From assembly GCA_963582255.1 (NCBI GenBank), contig CAUZRD010000054.1, forward strand, positions 1 through 12,346: DNA of 12,346 nucleotides, given 5' to 3'. This document shows, piece after piece, positions 1 to 6,646 of this stretch. Position 1 is the stretch's first letter. Every line of letters begins with the position of its first letter. A model generated the notes under the pieces. It searched no databases. It was not told where the DNA came from and saw nothing but the letters and a program-made list of their open reading frames with translations. The position numbers and the translations under genes were made by a program. The DNA comes from CAUZRD01 sp963582255. GTDB taxonomy: Bacteria > Pseudomonadota > Alphaproteobacteria > Rhizobiales > TMED25.

Positions 1-54
1 AGTGTGGTCTCCACCATATAGCCTGCATCTATCTTATCAGCTATCTTGAGGTGA

Positions 55-501
55 TTATTCCAATTGTCTATCGGTATCGTTTTCTGACGGTGTGCCGCTA
101 ACAAGGTCCGTTACCGGATTTGATGCATCGTCTTCCTCATCCAGGAAGATATCTCCGTCCTCCTCAGAATCGATTTCGCTATCTTCTTCGGTTTCTGGTA
201 GTGCGGCACTGGCAAGGAGTTTCGCATCGTCATCTTGATCGGCTGCTTCACCATTCGCAGTCGGATCAAATCCGTACTCTCCTTCGGTTATGGTGCCCGG
301 TTCAGTTTTGACTTCCGCCGGGGTAGCTTTTTTGTCACTCTTCAGAGCCCCGATTTTACCCGTGCGTGCCGATGATCTTGCTATCTCGCTCGTGAGTGTG
401 TAGCCGCATTTTGGACAATCAACCGGATCGCGGTTGAGGTCATAGAATTTTGCCCCACAATCGGGGCACACTCTTTTTGTTCCCAGTTCTGATTTTGCCA
501 C
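55..501 (-). CDS. FYDLN-acid family zinc-ribbon protein (TIGR02300-like)
   Basis: Encodes a 148-residue protein of unknown function, of the type found next to aroA in many Alphaproteobacteria. The N-terminus has two CPxCG knuckles (Cys12, Cys15, Cys29, Cys32) flanking the family signature KFYDLNRDP, so it probably binds one zinc. The remainder, from about residue 55, is low-complexity and rich in Asp and Glu, with an acidic stretch near residues 110-127. I chose the GTG start at 501 because the protein then begins M-AKSELGTKRVCP, as family members usually do, and a GAGGG ribosome site lies about 9 bases upstream. The longer frame to 528 would add nine residues with no family support. It is divergent from aroA. 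Family assignment is confident; biochemical role is unknown. Confidence 0.9.
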   Translation of the reverse strand: MAKSELGTKRVCPDCGAKFYDLNRDPVDCPKCGYTLTSEIARSSARTGKIGALKSDKKATPAEVKTEPGTITEGEYGFDPTANGEAADQDDDAKLLASAALPETEEDSEIDSEEDGDIFLDEEDDASNPVTDLVSGTPSENDTDRQLE

Positions 502-615
502 TGCCAAATTCCCTCGCTCGGTAAGCAAATTCCATTGCCATGCCGTGCGGGTAACGTCAAAGAGAAATATTATCGATTGGTAAACTAAATTGTCGTGAAA
601 GACAGATAAACGAAA
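502..615. promoter_or_regulatory. Divergent intergenic region between the FYDLN gene and aroA
   Basis: These 114 bases separate two divergently read genes, so they should hold both promoters. The GAGGG ribosome site of the leftward gene is visible. On the minus strand, GATAAT (within 569-576) resembles a -10 box, but no convincing -35 box lies 16-18 bases from it. No clear sigma-70 pair was found for aroA. The regulatory role is inferred from gene orientation only. Confidence 0.35.
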
Positions 616-1971
616 TTGTTTGGAAAGATTGTGTACGCGGTTGAACCTCTAATTGCTAGAAAATGTGGTCCCTTGATGGGGCAAGCGCATGTGCCCGGTG
701 ACAAATCTATTTCACACCGAGCATTGATATTTGGCGCCATGGCGGTAGGTAAGACTACAATTGAAGGACTTCTGGAGGCTGACGATGTGATGGCCACTGC
801 TGGTGCGCTACGGGCCATGGGCGTGCAGATTACAAAACAGGGGACAACTTTCGTTGTCGATGGTGTTGGCGTCGGTGGGTTGATGCAGCCAGCACATAAA
901 ATAGATCTAGGAAATTCAGGAACGGGAACAAGGCTGTTGATGGGTCTCATCGCCAGCCACGACATCGAAGTTAGTATTACTGGTGATGCCTCGTTGTCTA
1001 AGCGCCCTATGGGGCGCGTGTTGGACCCCTTGCGTGAAATGGGCGCCCGAGTGGTGGATGACAAGGATAAATTGCCACTGATATTGGCAGGATCGGCAAA
1101 TCCCTTGCCTATCACCTATCGGCTGCCGGTTCCTTCGGCGCAGGTGAAATCAGCCATATTACTTGCTGGACTCAATACGCCAGGTGTGACGACAGTGATT
1201 GAGCCTGAGCTAACGCGCGATCATACCGAGCGCATGCTGCAGAGTTTTGGAGCGAATATTGTAATTAGCTCCGGCCATGACAGCGCGCGTCGCATCACTC
1301 TCAATGGCCGGCCTGAATTACAACCTCAATTCATTGAAGTGCCGGGAGATCCGAGCTCTGCGGCGTTCTTGATAGTTGCTGCCCTCATTATACCGGAATC
1401 CGAAGTTATCATCCACAATGTTATGATGAGCCCGACCAGATCTGGCCTTATCGATACGTTGCTTGAAATGGGAGCGGAGATTGAGTTCATTGGTCAACAT
1501 CAGGCCGGTGGTGAGTTGGTCTCTGATCTAAAGGTAAGAGCAAGCGAACTTCGAGGCGTAGATGTACCAGCAAGTCGAGCTCCAAGTATGATCGATGAGT
1601 ATCCTATCCTTGCGGTTGCTGCCGCTTTTGCGAAAGGTACCACATGGATGCGTGGTTTGTCTGAACTGCGAGTAAAGGAAAGCGATCGTCTTGAGGCAAT
1701 GAGTGAAATACTGTGTGGGGCTGGTGTTGACGCAGAAGCGTATGCTGATGAGTTGCGTGTGACTGGTGTACCATCGGGTGTTTTGGGCGGAAATTGTGCG
1801 TGTACCAGGCTTGATCATCGTCTGGCCATGTCAGGGCTGGTGTTGGGTCTTGCTAGCGATACGCCTGTGTCGGTGGATGATGCCGCTCCGATACGCACTA
1901 GTTTTATTGAATTTACTGACCTGATGATAAGCCTTGGCGCTGATATCTCGCCGTTGAGCGCGACGCTATGA
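616..1971 (+). CDS. aroA: 3-phosphoshikimate 1-carboxyvinyltransferase (EPSP synthase)
   Basis: Joins phosphoenolpyruvate to shikimate-3-phosphate, the sixth step of the shikimate pathway to chorismate; cytoplasmic. The 451 residues fit the family length and read through both inverse alpha/beta domains. Visible motifs are GDKS (28-31), GNSGTGTR (99-106), SAQVK (174-178), RDHTE (201-205), the MIDEYP segment with the catalytic Asp327, and VKESDR with Glu355. GDKS, SAQVK and RDHTE are class II (CP4-like) markers. However, the class II NxTR motif reads SPTR (272-275), and position 102 is Gly, where CP4 has Ala. The start is uncertain: TTG at 616 has a poor ribosome site, and GTG at 631 (M-YAVEPL) is the main alternative. 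Its TGA overlaps the cmk ATG, indicating translational coupling. Confidence 0.95.
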   Translation: MFGKIVYAVEPLIARKCGPLMGQAHVPGDKSISHRALIFGAMAVGKTTIEGLLEADDVMATAGALRAMGVQITKQGTTFVVDGVGVGGLMQPAHKIDLGNSGTGTRLLMGLIASHDIEVSITGDASLSKRPMGRVLDPLREMGARVVDDKDKLPLILAGSANPLPITYRLPVPSAQVKSAILLAGLNTPGVTTVIEPELTRDHTERMLQSFGANIVISSGHDSARRITLNGRPELQPQFIEVPGDPSSAAFLIVAALIIPESEVIIHNVMMSPTRSGLIDTLLEMGAEIEFIGQHQAGGELVSDLKVRASELRGVDVPASRAPSMIDEYPILAVAAAFAKGTTWMRGLSELRVKESDRLEAMSEILCGAGVDAEAYADELRVTGVPSGVLGGNCACTRLDHRLAMSGLVLGLASDTPVSVDDAAPIRTSFIEFTDLMISLGADISPLSATL

Positions 1972-2585
1972 TCATTGCAGTGGATGGGCCAGCAGCAAGC
2001 GGTAAGGGAACACTGGCAAAAATGCTGGCGCGGCATTTCGGCTTAGACTATCTGGATTCGGGTAGTCTATACCGGGCAGTTGCCTGGACACTTCTTTCCT
2101 CTGATCATGATCCGGCGGATGAGACGGCGGCTGTTAAAACGGTCAGAAAACTTGATCTGTCTGCTATCGATGCACGCGAACTTAGATCCAAGAGGGTTGG
2201 CTCAGCGGCGTCAATCGTAGCGGAGTTTCCCAAGGTACGCGAGGCACTGCTTGATTATCAGCGTGAATTTGCACGCCGTGGCGCGGTAATTGATGGACGC
2301 GATATTGGTACAATTGTCGCGCCGGATGCGGACGTTAAAATGTATATTACCGCCAGTTTGGATGTACGCGCTCGCCGTCGCACCAATGAGCTGGCGGAGC
2401 AAGGTGCATCGTATGAAGAGGGTGAAATTCGTAATGATCTTGCTGCGCGGGATCGAAGAGATACCATGCGCGAGGTTGCCCCGTTGCGCCGCGCTGAAGA
2501 CGCGCTCTTGCTCGACACCACCGATTTAGATATAGAAACCGCTTTCCAGGCCGCAATCGTGCTGATTGAAGGTCAGCTTGAATAG
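1968..2585 (+). CDS. cmk: Cytidylate (CMP/dCMP) kinase
   Basis: Phosphorylates CMP and dCMP with ATP to the diphosphates, feeding CTP and dCTP pools; cytoplasmic. The 205-residue length is typical. The N-terminus carries the Walker A loop GPAASGKGT (7-15), followed by the YLDSGSLYRAVA nucleotide-binding segment. The DGRDIGT motif lies near residues 107-113, and the arginine-rich lid (RARRR, then ARDRRD) follows. The ATG overlaps the aroA stop codon in an ATGA arrangement with no strong separate ribosome site, so translation probably couples to aroA. The aroA-cmk-rpsA order is conserved across Proteobacteria. Confidence 0.96.
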   Translation: MIIAVDGPAASGKGTLAKMLARHFGLDYLDSGSLYRAVAWTLLSSDHDPADETAAVKTVRKLDLSAIDARELRSKRVGSAASIVAEFPKVREALLDYQREFARRGAVIDGRDIGTIVAPDADVKMYITASLDVRARRRTNELAEQGASYEEGEIRNDLAARDRRDTMREVAPLRRAEDALLLDTTDLDIETAFQAAIVLIEGQLE

Positions 2586-2597
2586 ACCTCATGGTCT
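2584..2597 (+). other. Small stem-loop at the cmk stop codon
   Basis: AGACC (2584-2588) and GGTCT (2593-2597) form a perfect 5-bp stem with a TCAT loop overlapping the cmk stop. Only a pyrimidine-rich stretch, not a real U-tract, follows, so a factor-independent terminator is doubtful. Confidence 0.25.
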
Positions 2598-2779
2598 CTT
2601 CCCTGTTTGTAGAAACCGCGCATTCTAACGGGTGGTGGTTGTTCTGCTGGCCGGCGGCACGGTCGTTCTGGAGCGTTTGGCATGATTTGCGATACATTTG
2701 AGAAGTTGTACCCCTTCGTCGCAAGCATGTTAGCGAAGAGATATTAGGAAGCCCGCGGCAGCAGCAGTCAGGAGCAAGT
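2598..2779 (+). promoter_or_regulatory. rpsA leader / upstream region
   Basis: The long gap between cmk and rpsA has no supported gene. It ends with a clear CAGGAG ribosome site 6 bases before the rpsA ATG. A possible stem pairs CTTCG (2714-2718) with CGAAG (2734-2738) around a 15-base loop. No convincing sigma-70 promoter was found; GCGATA near 2710 is a weak -10 candidate at best. The E. coli rpsA leader is known to mediate autoregulation by S1 at translation. A similar role here is inference from gene position and leader length. Confidence 0.35.
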
Positions 2780-4729
2780 ATGGTTGAAGCGACCATCAGC
2801 GAGATGAACCCGAGTACCAATGATTTTGCAGTAATGTTTGAGGAAAACATGCTGTCAAAAAATATTGCAGAAGGCCAGGTGATCACAGGAGTCGTGATAG
2901 GCATCGAGAATGATCTCGCCATTGTCGATGTGGGATTGAAAACCGAAGGACGTATCCCGCTGAAGGAATTTTATACCCCGGGATCCGTCGATAAGCTTGA
3001 AGTTGGTGCTGAGGTTGAGGTCTATCTCGACAGGATTGACAATGCTTTGGGCGAAGCTGTTCTCTCCCGTGAGAAAGCGCGCCGTGAAGAAAGCTGGACT
3101 CGGCATGAAAAATCATACGCCGATGGTGAAAAGGTAGAGGGTGTTATATTCGGGCGCGTGAAAGGTGGTTTTACCGTTGATCTAGATGGTGCTGTCGCAT
3201 TCTTGCCGGGAAGCCAAGTCGATGTACGTCCGATCCGTGATATTGGCCCACTGCTTAACACGCCCCAGTCGTTCCAGATTCTTAAAATGGATAAGCGACG
3301 CGGTAATATCGTTGTATCGCGCCGCGCCGTTCTTGAAGAAACACGTGCCGAGCAGCGTCACGAACTGGTCCAGAACCTCGCGGAGGGTCAGGTCATAGAG
3401 GGCGTAGTCAAGAATATCACTGATTATGGTGCGTTCGTCGATCTTGGCGGTATTGATGGACTGCTCCATGTTACCGATATCGCTTGGAGGCGCGTCAATC
3501 ATCCTACCGATATTCTGACCATTGGTCAGACTGTGAAAGTCCAGATTATTAAAATTAATCCCGAAACCCAGCGTATCAGCCTGGGTATGAAGCAGCTTGA
3601 ATCGGATCCGTGGGATGGCGTGGATGCCAAGTTCCCGCTCGAAGGCCTCTTCCGCGGCGTCGTCACGAATATCACCGACTACGGTGCTTTTGTTGAGTTG
3701 GAGCCGGGTGTGGAAGGTCTCGTTCATGTTTCTGAAATGAGCTGGACGAAAAAGAATATTCACCCAGGTAAAATCGTATCAACGAGTCAAGAAGTAGAGG
3801 TGATGGTGCTTGAGGTTGATCCGACTAAACGGCGGATCTCTCTTGGTCTTAAACAGTGTTTTGACAACCCATGGACGGCTTTTGCCGCAACTCATCCGGT
3901 TGGTAGCGTGGTAGAAGGCGAAGTCAAGAACACAACAGAGTTTGGTATCTTTATTGGTCTAGAGAATGACGTGGATGGGATGATTTATCTGTCAGATCTG
4001 GATTGGAACCGGCCTGGTGAGGAACTTATCGGCGATTATCACAAAGGTACCGTGGTAAAAGCCAAGGTGATAGATATAGATCCTGAAAAAGAGCGTATCA
4101 GTCTTGGTGTTAAGCAACTGGATGAGGATCCATATGAGGCTCTTGATCAACTGAAGCGTGGCGAGGTTGTTACCTGTACGGTCAAGGATGTACGCGATGG
4201 CGGAATCGAGGTTACTATTGGAGAAGAAGGTGTAAGCGCGGTTATTCGCCGTGCAGATTTATCGCGTGACCGCTCCGAGCAGCGCCCAGATCGCTTTGCT
4301 GTCGGTGATCTCGTCGATGCACGTGTTACTCAGATAGATCGCCCAAATCGTAAGGTTAATCTCTCAATTAAAGCCCTTGAGATCGCTGAAGAGAAAGATG
4401 CGATTGCTCAATATGGCTCGGCTAATTCGGGTGCTTCGCTTGGTGATATTTTGGGCGAGATGCTCAATAAGGCTCAGGCTGAGCAAGATAGTGAAGCGGC
4501 GGATAAAAATCTAGACGATGCCGCCCAAGAGGAGTCAGTAGCTGACGCGAGCTCTGTCAAAGATGCATCGGCAGAAGATCTAGAAGAAGCTGATGCCCCG
4601 GAAGAGGCCGCTGCAGACGTCCCTGGAGAAGCGGATGAAAGCCCAGACGATGCCGTCCAGGAGGAGTCAGTAGTTGAAGAAAGCTCTGCCGAAGATGAAG
4701 CCGGAGGTGATGCTGATAAAGCTACCTAA
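2780..4729 (+). CDS. rpsA: 30S ribosomal protein S1 with extended acidic tail
   Basis: S1 binds mRNA at the 30S platform and helps initiate translation of weak or structured messages. Six S1 (OB-fold) domains lie near residues 30-97, 115-181, 202-270, 287-357, 374-444 and 459-530. Domains 3 and 4 share the NITDYGAFV core. A GASLGDILGEML segment (551-562) follows, as in other alphaproteobacterial S1 proteins. At 649 residues it exceeds the roughly 560-570 usual in the class. The extra length is a C-terminal low-complexity tail from about 568, with roughly 32 Asp or Glu in 82 residues, containing a near-duplicated segment (579-592 and 623-636). The ATG has an AGGAG site 6 bases upstream. The product is certain; the role of the tail is unknown. 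Confidence 0.98.
   Translation: MVEATISEMNPSTNDFAVMFEENMLSKNIAEGQVITGVVIGIENDLAIVDVGLKTEGRIPLKEFYTPGSVDKLEVGAEVEVYLDRIDNALGEAVLSREKARREESWTRHEKSYADGEKVEGVIFGRVKGGFTVDLDGAVAFLPGSQVDVRPIRDIGPLLNTPQSFQILKMDKRRGNIVVSRRAVLEETRAEQRHELVQNLAEGQVIEGVVKNITDYGAFVDLGGIDGLLHVTDIAWRRVNHPTDILTIGQTVKVQIIKINPETQRISLGMKQLESDPWDGVDAKFPLEGLFRGVVTNITDYGAFVELEPGVEGLVHVSEMSWTKKNIHPGKIVSTSQEVEVMVLEVDPTKRRISLGLKQCFDNPWTAFAATHPVGSVVEGEVKNTTEFGIFIGLENDVDGMIYLSDLDWNRPGEELIGDYHKGTVVKAKVIDIDPEKERISLGVKQLDEDPYEALDQLKRGEVVTCTVKDVRDGGIEVTIGEEGVSAVIRRADLSRDRSEQRPDRFAVGDLVDARVTQIDRPNRKVNLSIKALEIAEEKDAIAQYGSANSGASLGDILGEMLNKAQAEQDSEAADKNLDDAAQEESVADASSVKDASAEDLEEADAPEEAAADVPGEADESPDDAVQEESVVEESSAEDEAGGDADKAT
4514..4556 (+). repeat. 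Internal direct repeat in rpsA tail, copy 1
   Basis: This 43-base unit encodes DDAAQEESVADASS and recurs 132 bases downstream, in frame, with 37 of 43 bases identical by eye. It indicates a tandem-type expansion of the acidic tail. Confidence 0.7.
4646..4688 (+). repeat. Internal direct repeat in rpsA tail, copy 2
   Basis: Second copy of the 43-base unit, encoding DDAVQEESVVEESS. The offset from copy 1 is exactly 44 codons. Six mismatches sit mainly in the 3' third, which suggests an old duplication that has since diverged. Confidence 0.7.
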
Positions 4730-4748
4730 TTTGATCAATGGTTGTGTC

Positions 4749-4768
4749 CCGCGCCGGAGTTGGCGCGG
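4749..4768 (+). other. GC-rich stem-loop between rpsA and sppA
   Basis: CCGCGCC (4749-4755) and GGCGCGG (4762-4768) form a perfect 7-bp stem around a GGAGTT loop, 19 bases after the rpsA stop. No T-run follows, so it is not a classic intrinsic terminator. It could protect the rpsA message 3' end or partly attenuate read-through into sppA. Confidence 0.45.
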
Positions 4769-4807
4769 ATAGGAAGACCAACCAAACCATTCATTGAGGC
4801 ACAAGCC

Positions 4808-5776
4808 ATGTCTTCACTCAATCCTGATGTGATTGTTGATCGTCGGCGCATCAAACGCCGGTTGTCAATGTGGCGGTTTTTTGCTGTTATCGCGCTCGTT
4901 ATGGCGGTGGTTGCATTTTATCATGTGTTCTCTGATGAGGGACTTCCTTTGGGCGGAAAGCATCATATAGCTGTGATTGATATTGATGGCCTGATCACGG
5001 GCAAGCGTTCACGTATTGATTTGCTGCGCAAGATCAAGGCGTCGAAGTCAATCAAAGCTCTCATCGTTAGGATTGATAGCCCGGGCGGAACCACGACGGG
5101 CTCGGAAGTGATTTATGAAGAGATACGCGAAATTGCTGCTGAGAAGCCAGTGGTTGCGGTATTAAATAACATTGCTGCTTCTGGCGGTTATCTGGTGGCC
5201 TTGGCAGCAGACCATGTGATTGCCAGGGGGAATACCATTACGGGATCTATCGGCGTTTACATCCGCTGGGCTCGTGTGGACGATGCGCTGGGCAAACTTG
5301 GTATTGAAGTTAATCAGATTAAGAGTGCACCACTGAAAGCCGAACCTAGTCTGTTCGGTCGCATGTCTGATCAGGCGCACGCCGTGACCGAACGGATGGT
5401 CAAGGACTCACACGAGTGGTTTGTCAGCCTGGTCGCGGATCGCCGACCCTTTAATCTTGCTAAAGCGAAGATGCTGGCCGATGGTCGTGTTTACACTGGT
5501 AGGCAGGCTATCAAGGAAAATCTTGTGGATGAACTCGGTGGAGAGCGCGAAGCGCGCGCTTGGTTGAGTAAGAAAAAAGGGCTTGATAAAAATTTTAAAG
5601 TCATTGAATGGGAGCTGGAGGCCACGTCCAATATTCCTTTTTCGAGCAACATCTCCTCGTGGATAGGCTCAATGATTGGAATATCGCTAGGTAGATCGTT
5701 TGCGATCGGCTCGATCGCTTCTACTGAACCGCTTGACGGTTTATTATCGCTTTGGCATCCTGAGCTTAGTAGGTAA
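4808..5776 (+). CDS. sppA: Signal peptide peptidase SppA, short (36K) type
   Basis: An inner-membrane serine protease that degrades signal peptides left after protein export. The 322 residues show a basic N-terminus (RRRIKRR, 12-18), one membrane anchor at about 23-41, and a ClpP/crotonase-like S49 peptidase domain. The Ser/Lys dyad is visible: Ser125 in AASGGY, and Lys177 in KSAPLKAEP. IDSPGG (89-94) and TGSIGV (145-150) are also conserved. The ATG at 4808 has a GAGG site 8 bases upstream and gives the usual family N-terminus. The open frame reaching back to TTG 4742 crosses the stem-loop and is unlikely to be translated. The position between rpsA and ihfB is common in Alphaproteobacteria. 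Confidence 0.94.
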   Translation: MSSLNPDVIVDRRRIKRRLSMWRFFAVIALVMAVVAFYHVFSDEGLPLGGKHHIAVIDIDGLITGKRSRIDLLRKIKASKSIKALIVRIDSPGGTTTGSEVIYEEIREIAAEKPVVAVLNNIAASGGYLVALAADHVIARGNTITGSIGVYIRWARVDDALGKLGIEVNQIKSAPLKAEPSLFGRMSDQAHAVTERMVKDSHEWFVSLVADRRPFNLAKAKMLADGRVYTGRQAIKENLVDELGGEREARAWLSKKKGLDKNFKVIEWELEATSNIPFSSNISSWIGSMIGISLGRSFAIGSIASTEPLDGLLSLWHPELSR

Positions 5777-5797
5777 TGCTGATTGTGGGTGGGGACT

Positions 5798-6082
5798 ATG
5801 ATAAAATCAGAACTAATTCAGATAATTTCTCAAGATTATCCGCATTTATTTCATCGCGATATCGAACGCATCGTCAACACGGTGTTTGATGAAGTTGCCG
5901 AAGCCCTTGCACACGGCGACCGTGTGGAACTCCGTGGATTCGGAGCATTTTCGGTAAAAAGCAGGTCAGCTCGGGTTGGGCGAAATCCACGTACAGGTGA
6001 GTTGGTTCAGGTTCCTAAAAAATATGTGCCGTTCTTTAAAACTGGCAAAGATCTGCGTGCGCGCCTTAACGGTTCAGATTAG
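5798..6082 (+). CDS. ihfB: Integration host factor subunit beta
   Basis: One half of the IHF heterodimer, a nucleoid protein that bends DNA sharply at specific sites and assists transcription, recombination and replication. The 94 residues carry the bacterial HU/IHF fold: the RDIERIVNTVFDEV helix, the RVELRGFGAFSV strand, and the flexible arm with GRNPRTGE (61-68), in which Pro64 is the DNA-intercalating proline. I chose ATG 5798 because it gives the family N-terminus MIKSELI and follows a GGTGGGG ribosome site. The longer frame from 5783 adds five unsupported residues. It starts 21 bases after the sppA stop, so cotranscription is likely. Confidence 0.95.
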   Translation: MIKSELIQIISQDYPHLFHRDIERIVNTVFDEVAEALAHGDRVELRGFGAFSVKSRSARVGRNPRTGELVQVPKKYVPFFKTGKDLRARLNGSD

Positions 6083-6106
6083 ATTAATGGTTATAGTGAG
6101 GCGGAG

Positions 6107-6427
6107 TTGAAACGGCTTATTACTTGGCTTGTGGGCGCGCCCTTGGCGCTAATTGCCATTTTATTGTCGGTTGCAAATCGTGCGCCTGTTAAGTTCTCGC
6201 TCGATCCGTTTTCACTTGGAGAGCCGGCTCTAGAGTTTGAAACGCCGCTTTACGTTCTTTTGTTTGCGGCGGTGTTTTTCGGCATGGCGATTGGCTGGGC
6301 AGTTAATATGGGCACTCGCTTGGTGCGACGTGGCGCAGCCAAGGGGCTCAAAGCCGGCTCGGGACACCGCGATGGCACAGTCAGTTCCGCACCCGCATCC
6401 GGCAAGGCGCTGTTTCCGCGCTCCTGA
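6107..6427 (+). CDS. lapA: LapA-domain (DUF1049) inner-membrane protein
   Basis: A 106-residue membrane protein of the LapA family. In E. coli, LapA works with LapB in controlling LPS synthesis; the role in Alphaproteobacteria is less clear. Two hydrophobic helices lie near residues 5-22 and 47-67, separated by the signature-like NRAPVKFSLDPFSLG loop. A basic patch (RLVRR) and a short polar tail follow. No ATG or GTG gives this frame: the start is TTG 6107, supported by GAGG five bases upstream, and the ATG at 6087 and GTG at 6096 run into a stop. It lies 24 bases after ihfB, a usual alphaproteobacterial pair. Family assignment is good; symbol use is by domain only. Confidence 0.85.
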   Translation: MKRLITWLVGAPLALIAILLSVANRAPVKFSLDPFSLGEPALEFETPLYVLLFAAVFFGMAIGWAVNMGTRLVRRGAAKGLKAGSGHRDGTVSSAPASGKALFPRS

Positions 6428-6564
6428 TCTGTATGATTGGTGCTTCGCGGTCATCTACCAACTCGTGCGCGACACACCTCGCGACCTACGCTATCATTGA
6501 TTGGTGGATGAGTTTGGCCAGATAGCAGGCTTAATCGAAAGAACAATGAGGTGGGGTACGCCCA

Positions 6565-6580
6565 GTGAAACATATTTCAC
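6565..6580. promoter_or_regulatory. Perfect 16-bp palindrome, possible operator
   Basis: GTGAAA-CATA-TTTCAC is a perfect inverted repeat with 6-bp arms. It lies 13 bases upstream of a weak -35 candidate, a spacing suited to an activator site. The regulator is unknown. The 8-base gap between GTGA and TCAC does not fit the CRP consensus, which has 6. Confidence 0.3.
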
Positions 6581-6592
6581 GACCTGCAATTG

Positions 6593-6620
6593 TTGGTTGG
6601 GAACCGTTATTTGAGATACT
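6593..6620 (+). promoter_or_regulatory. Weak sigma-70-like promoter candidate
   Basis: TTGGTT (6593-6598) and GATACT (6615-6620) are separated by 16 bases and point at the exported-protein gene. Each matches the consensus hexamer only in part (3 and 4 of 6), so this is a candidate based on position. Confidence 0.25.
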
Positions 6621-6621
6621 A

Positions 6622-6643
6622 AGCGCGGCAGGAACTGCCGGCT
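6622..6643 (+). other. Stem-loop just before the exported-protein gene
   Basis: CGGCAG (6626-6631) and CTGCCG (6635-6640) pair around a GAA loop. Outer AGC/GCT pairs extend the stem to 9 bp with one bulged G (6625). The only purine-rich ribosome-site-like bases (AGGAA) sit in the apex, so folding could limit translation of the ORF that starts at 6647. Confidence 0.4.
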
Positions 6644-6646
6644 AAA

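Noticed and set aside
1..16. The first bases end in GGTCTCC-A-CCA, resembling the 3' end of a tRNA-Ala (with U at position 70).
   Set aside because: The base that would be position 61 is A, where C is nearly universal, and the rest of the molecule lies outside the window. Sequence upstream of base 1 would decide it.
2347..2922. A 191-codon open frame on the minus strand across the end of cmk, the leader and the start of rpsA.
   Set aside because: Most of it is antisense to cmk and rpsA, both firmly identified. It shows no recognisable motif, and only the middle third covers non-coding DNA.
3182..3763. A 193-codon open frame on the minus strand inside rpsA.
   Set aside because: It is wholly antisense to conserved S1 domains and has no family-like text; a shadow of codon bias.
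4742..4807. An upstream extension of sppA starting at TTG 4742.
   Set aside because: It would translate through a GC-rich hairpin, add 22 residues unlike the family, and bypass a well-placed ribosome site for ATG 4808.
6433..6525. A 30-codon ATG frame just after lapA.
   Set aside because: No convincing ribosome site, no motif and no context; an open frame this short is expected by chance.
6565..6580. The palindrome as a CRP-type site.
   Set aside because: GTGA and TCAC are separated by 8 bases instead of 6, so it does not fit the CRP consensus. It is kept only as an operator of unknown regulator.
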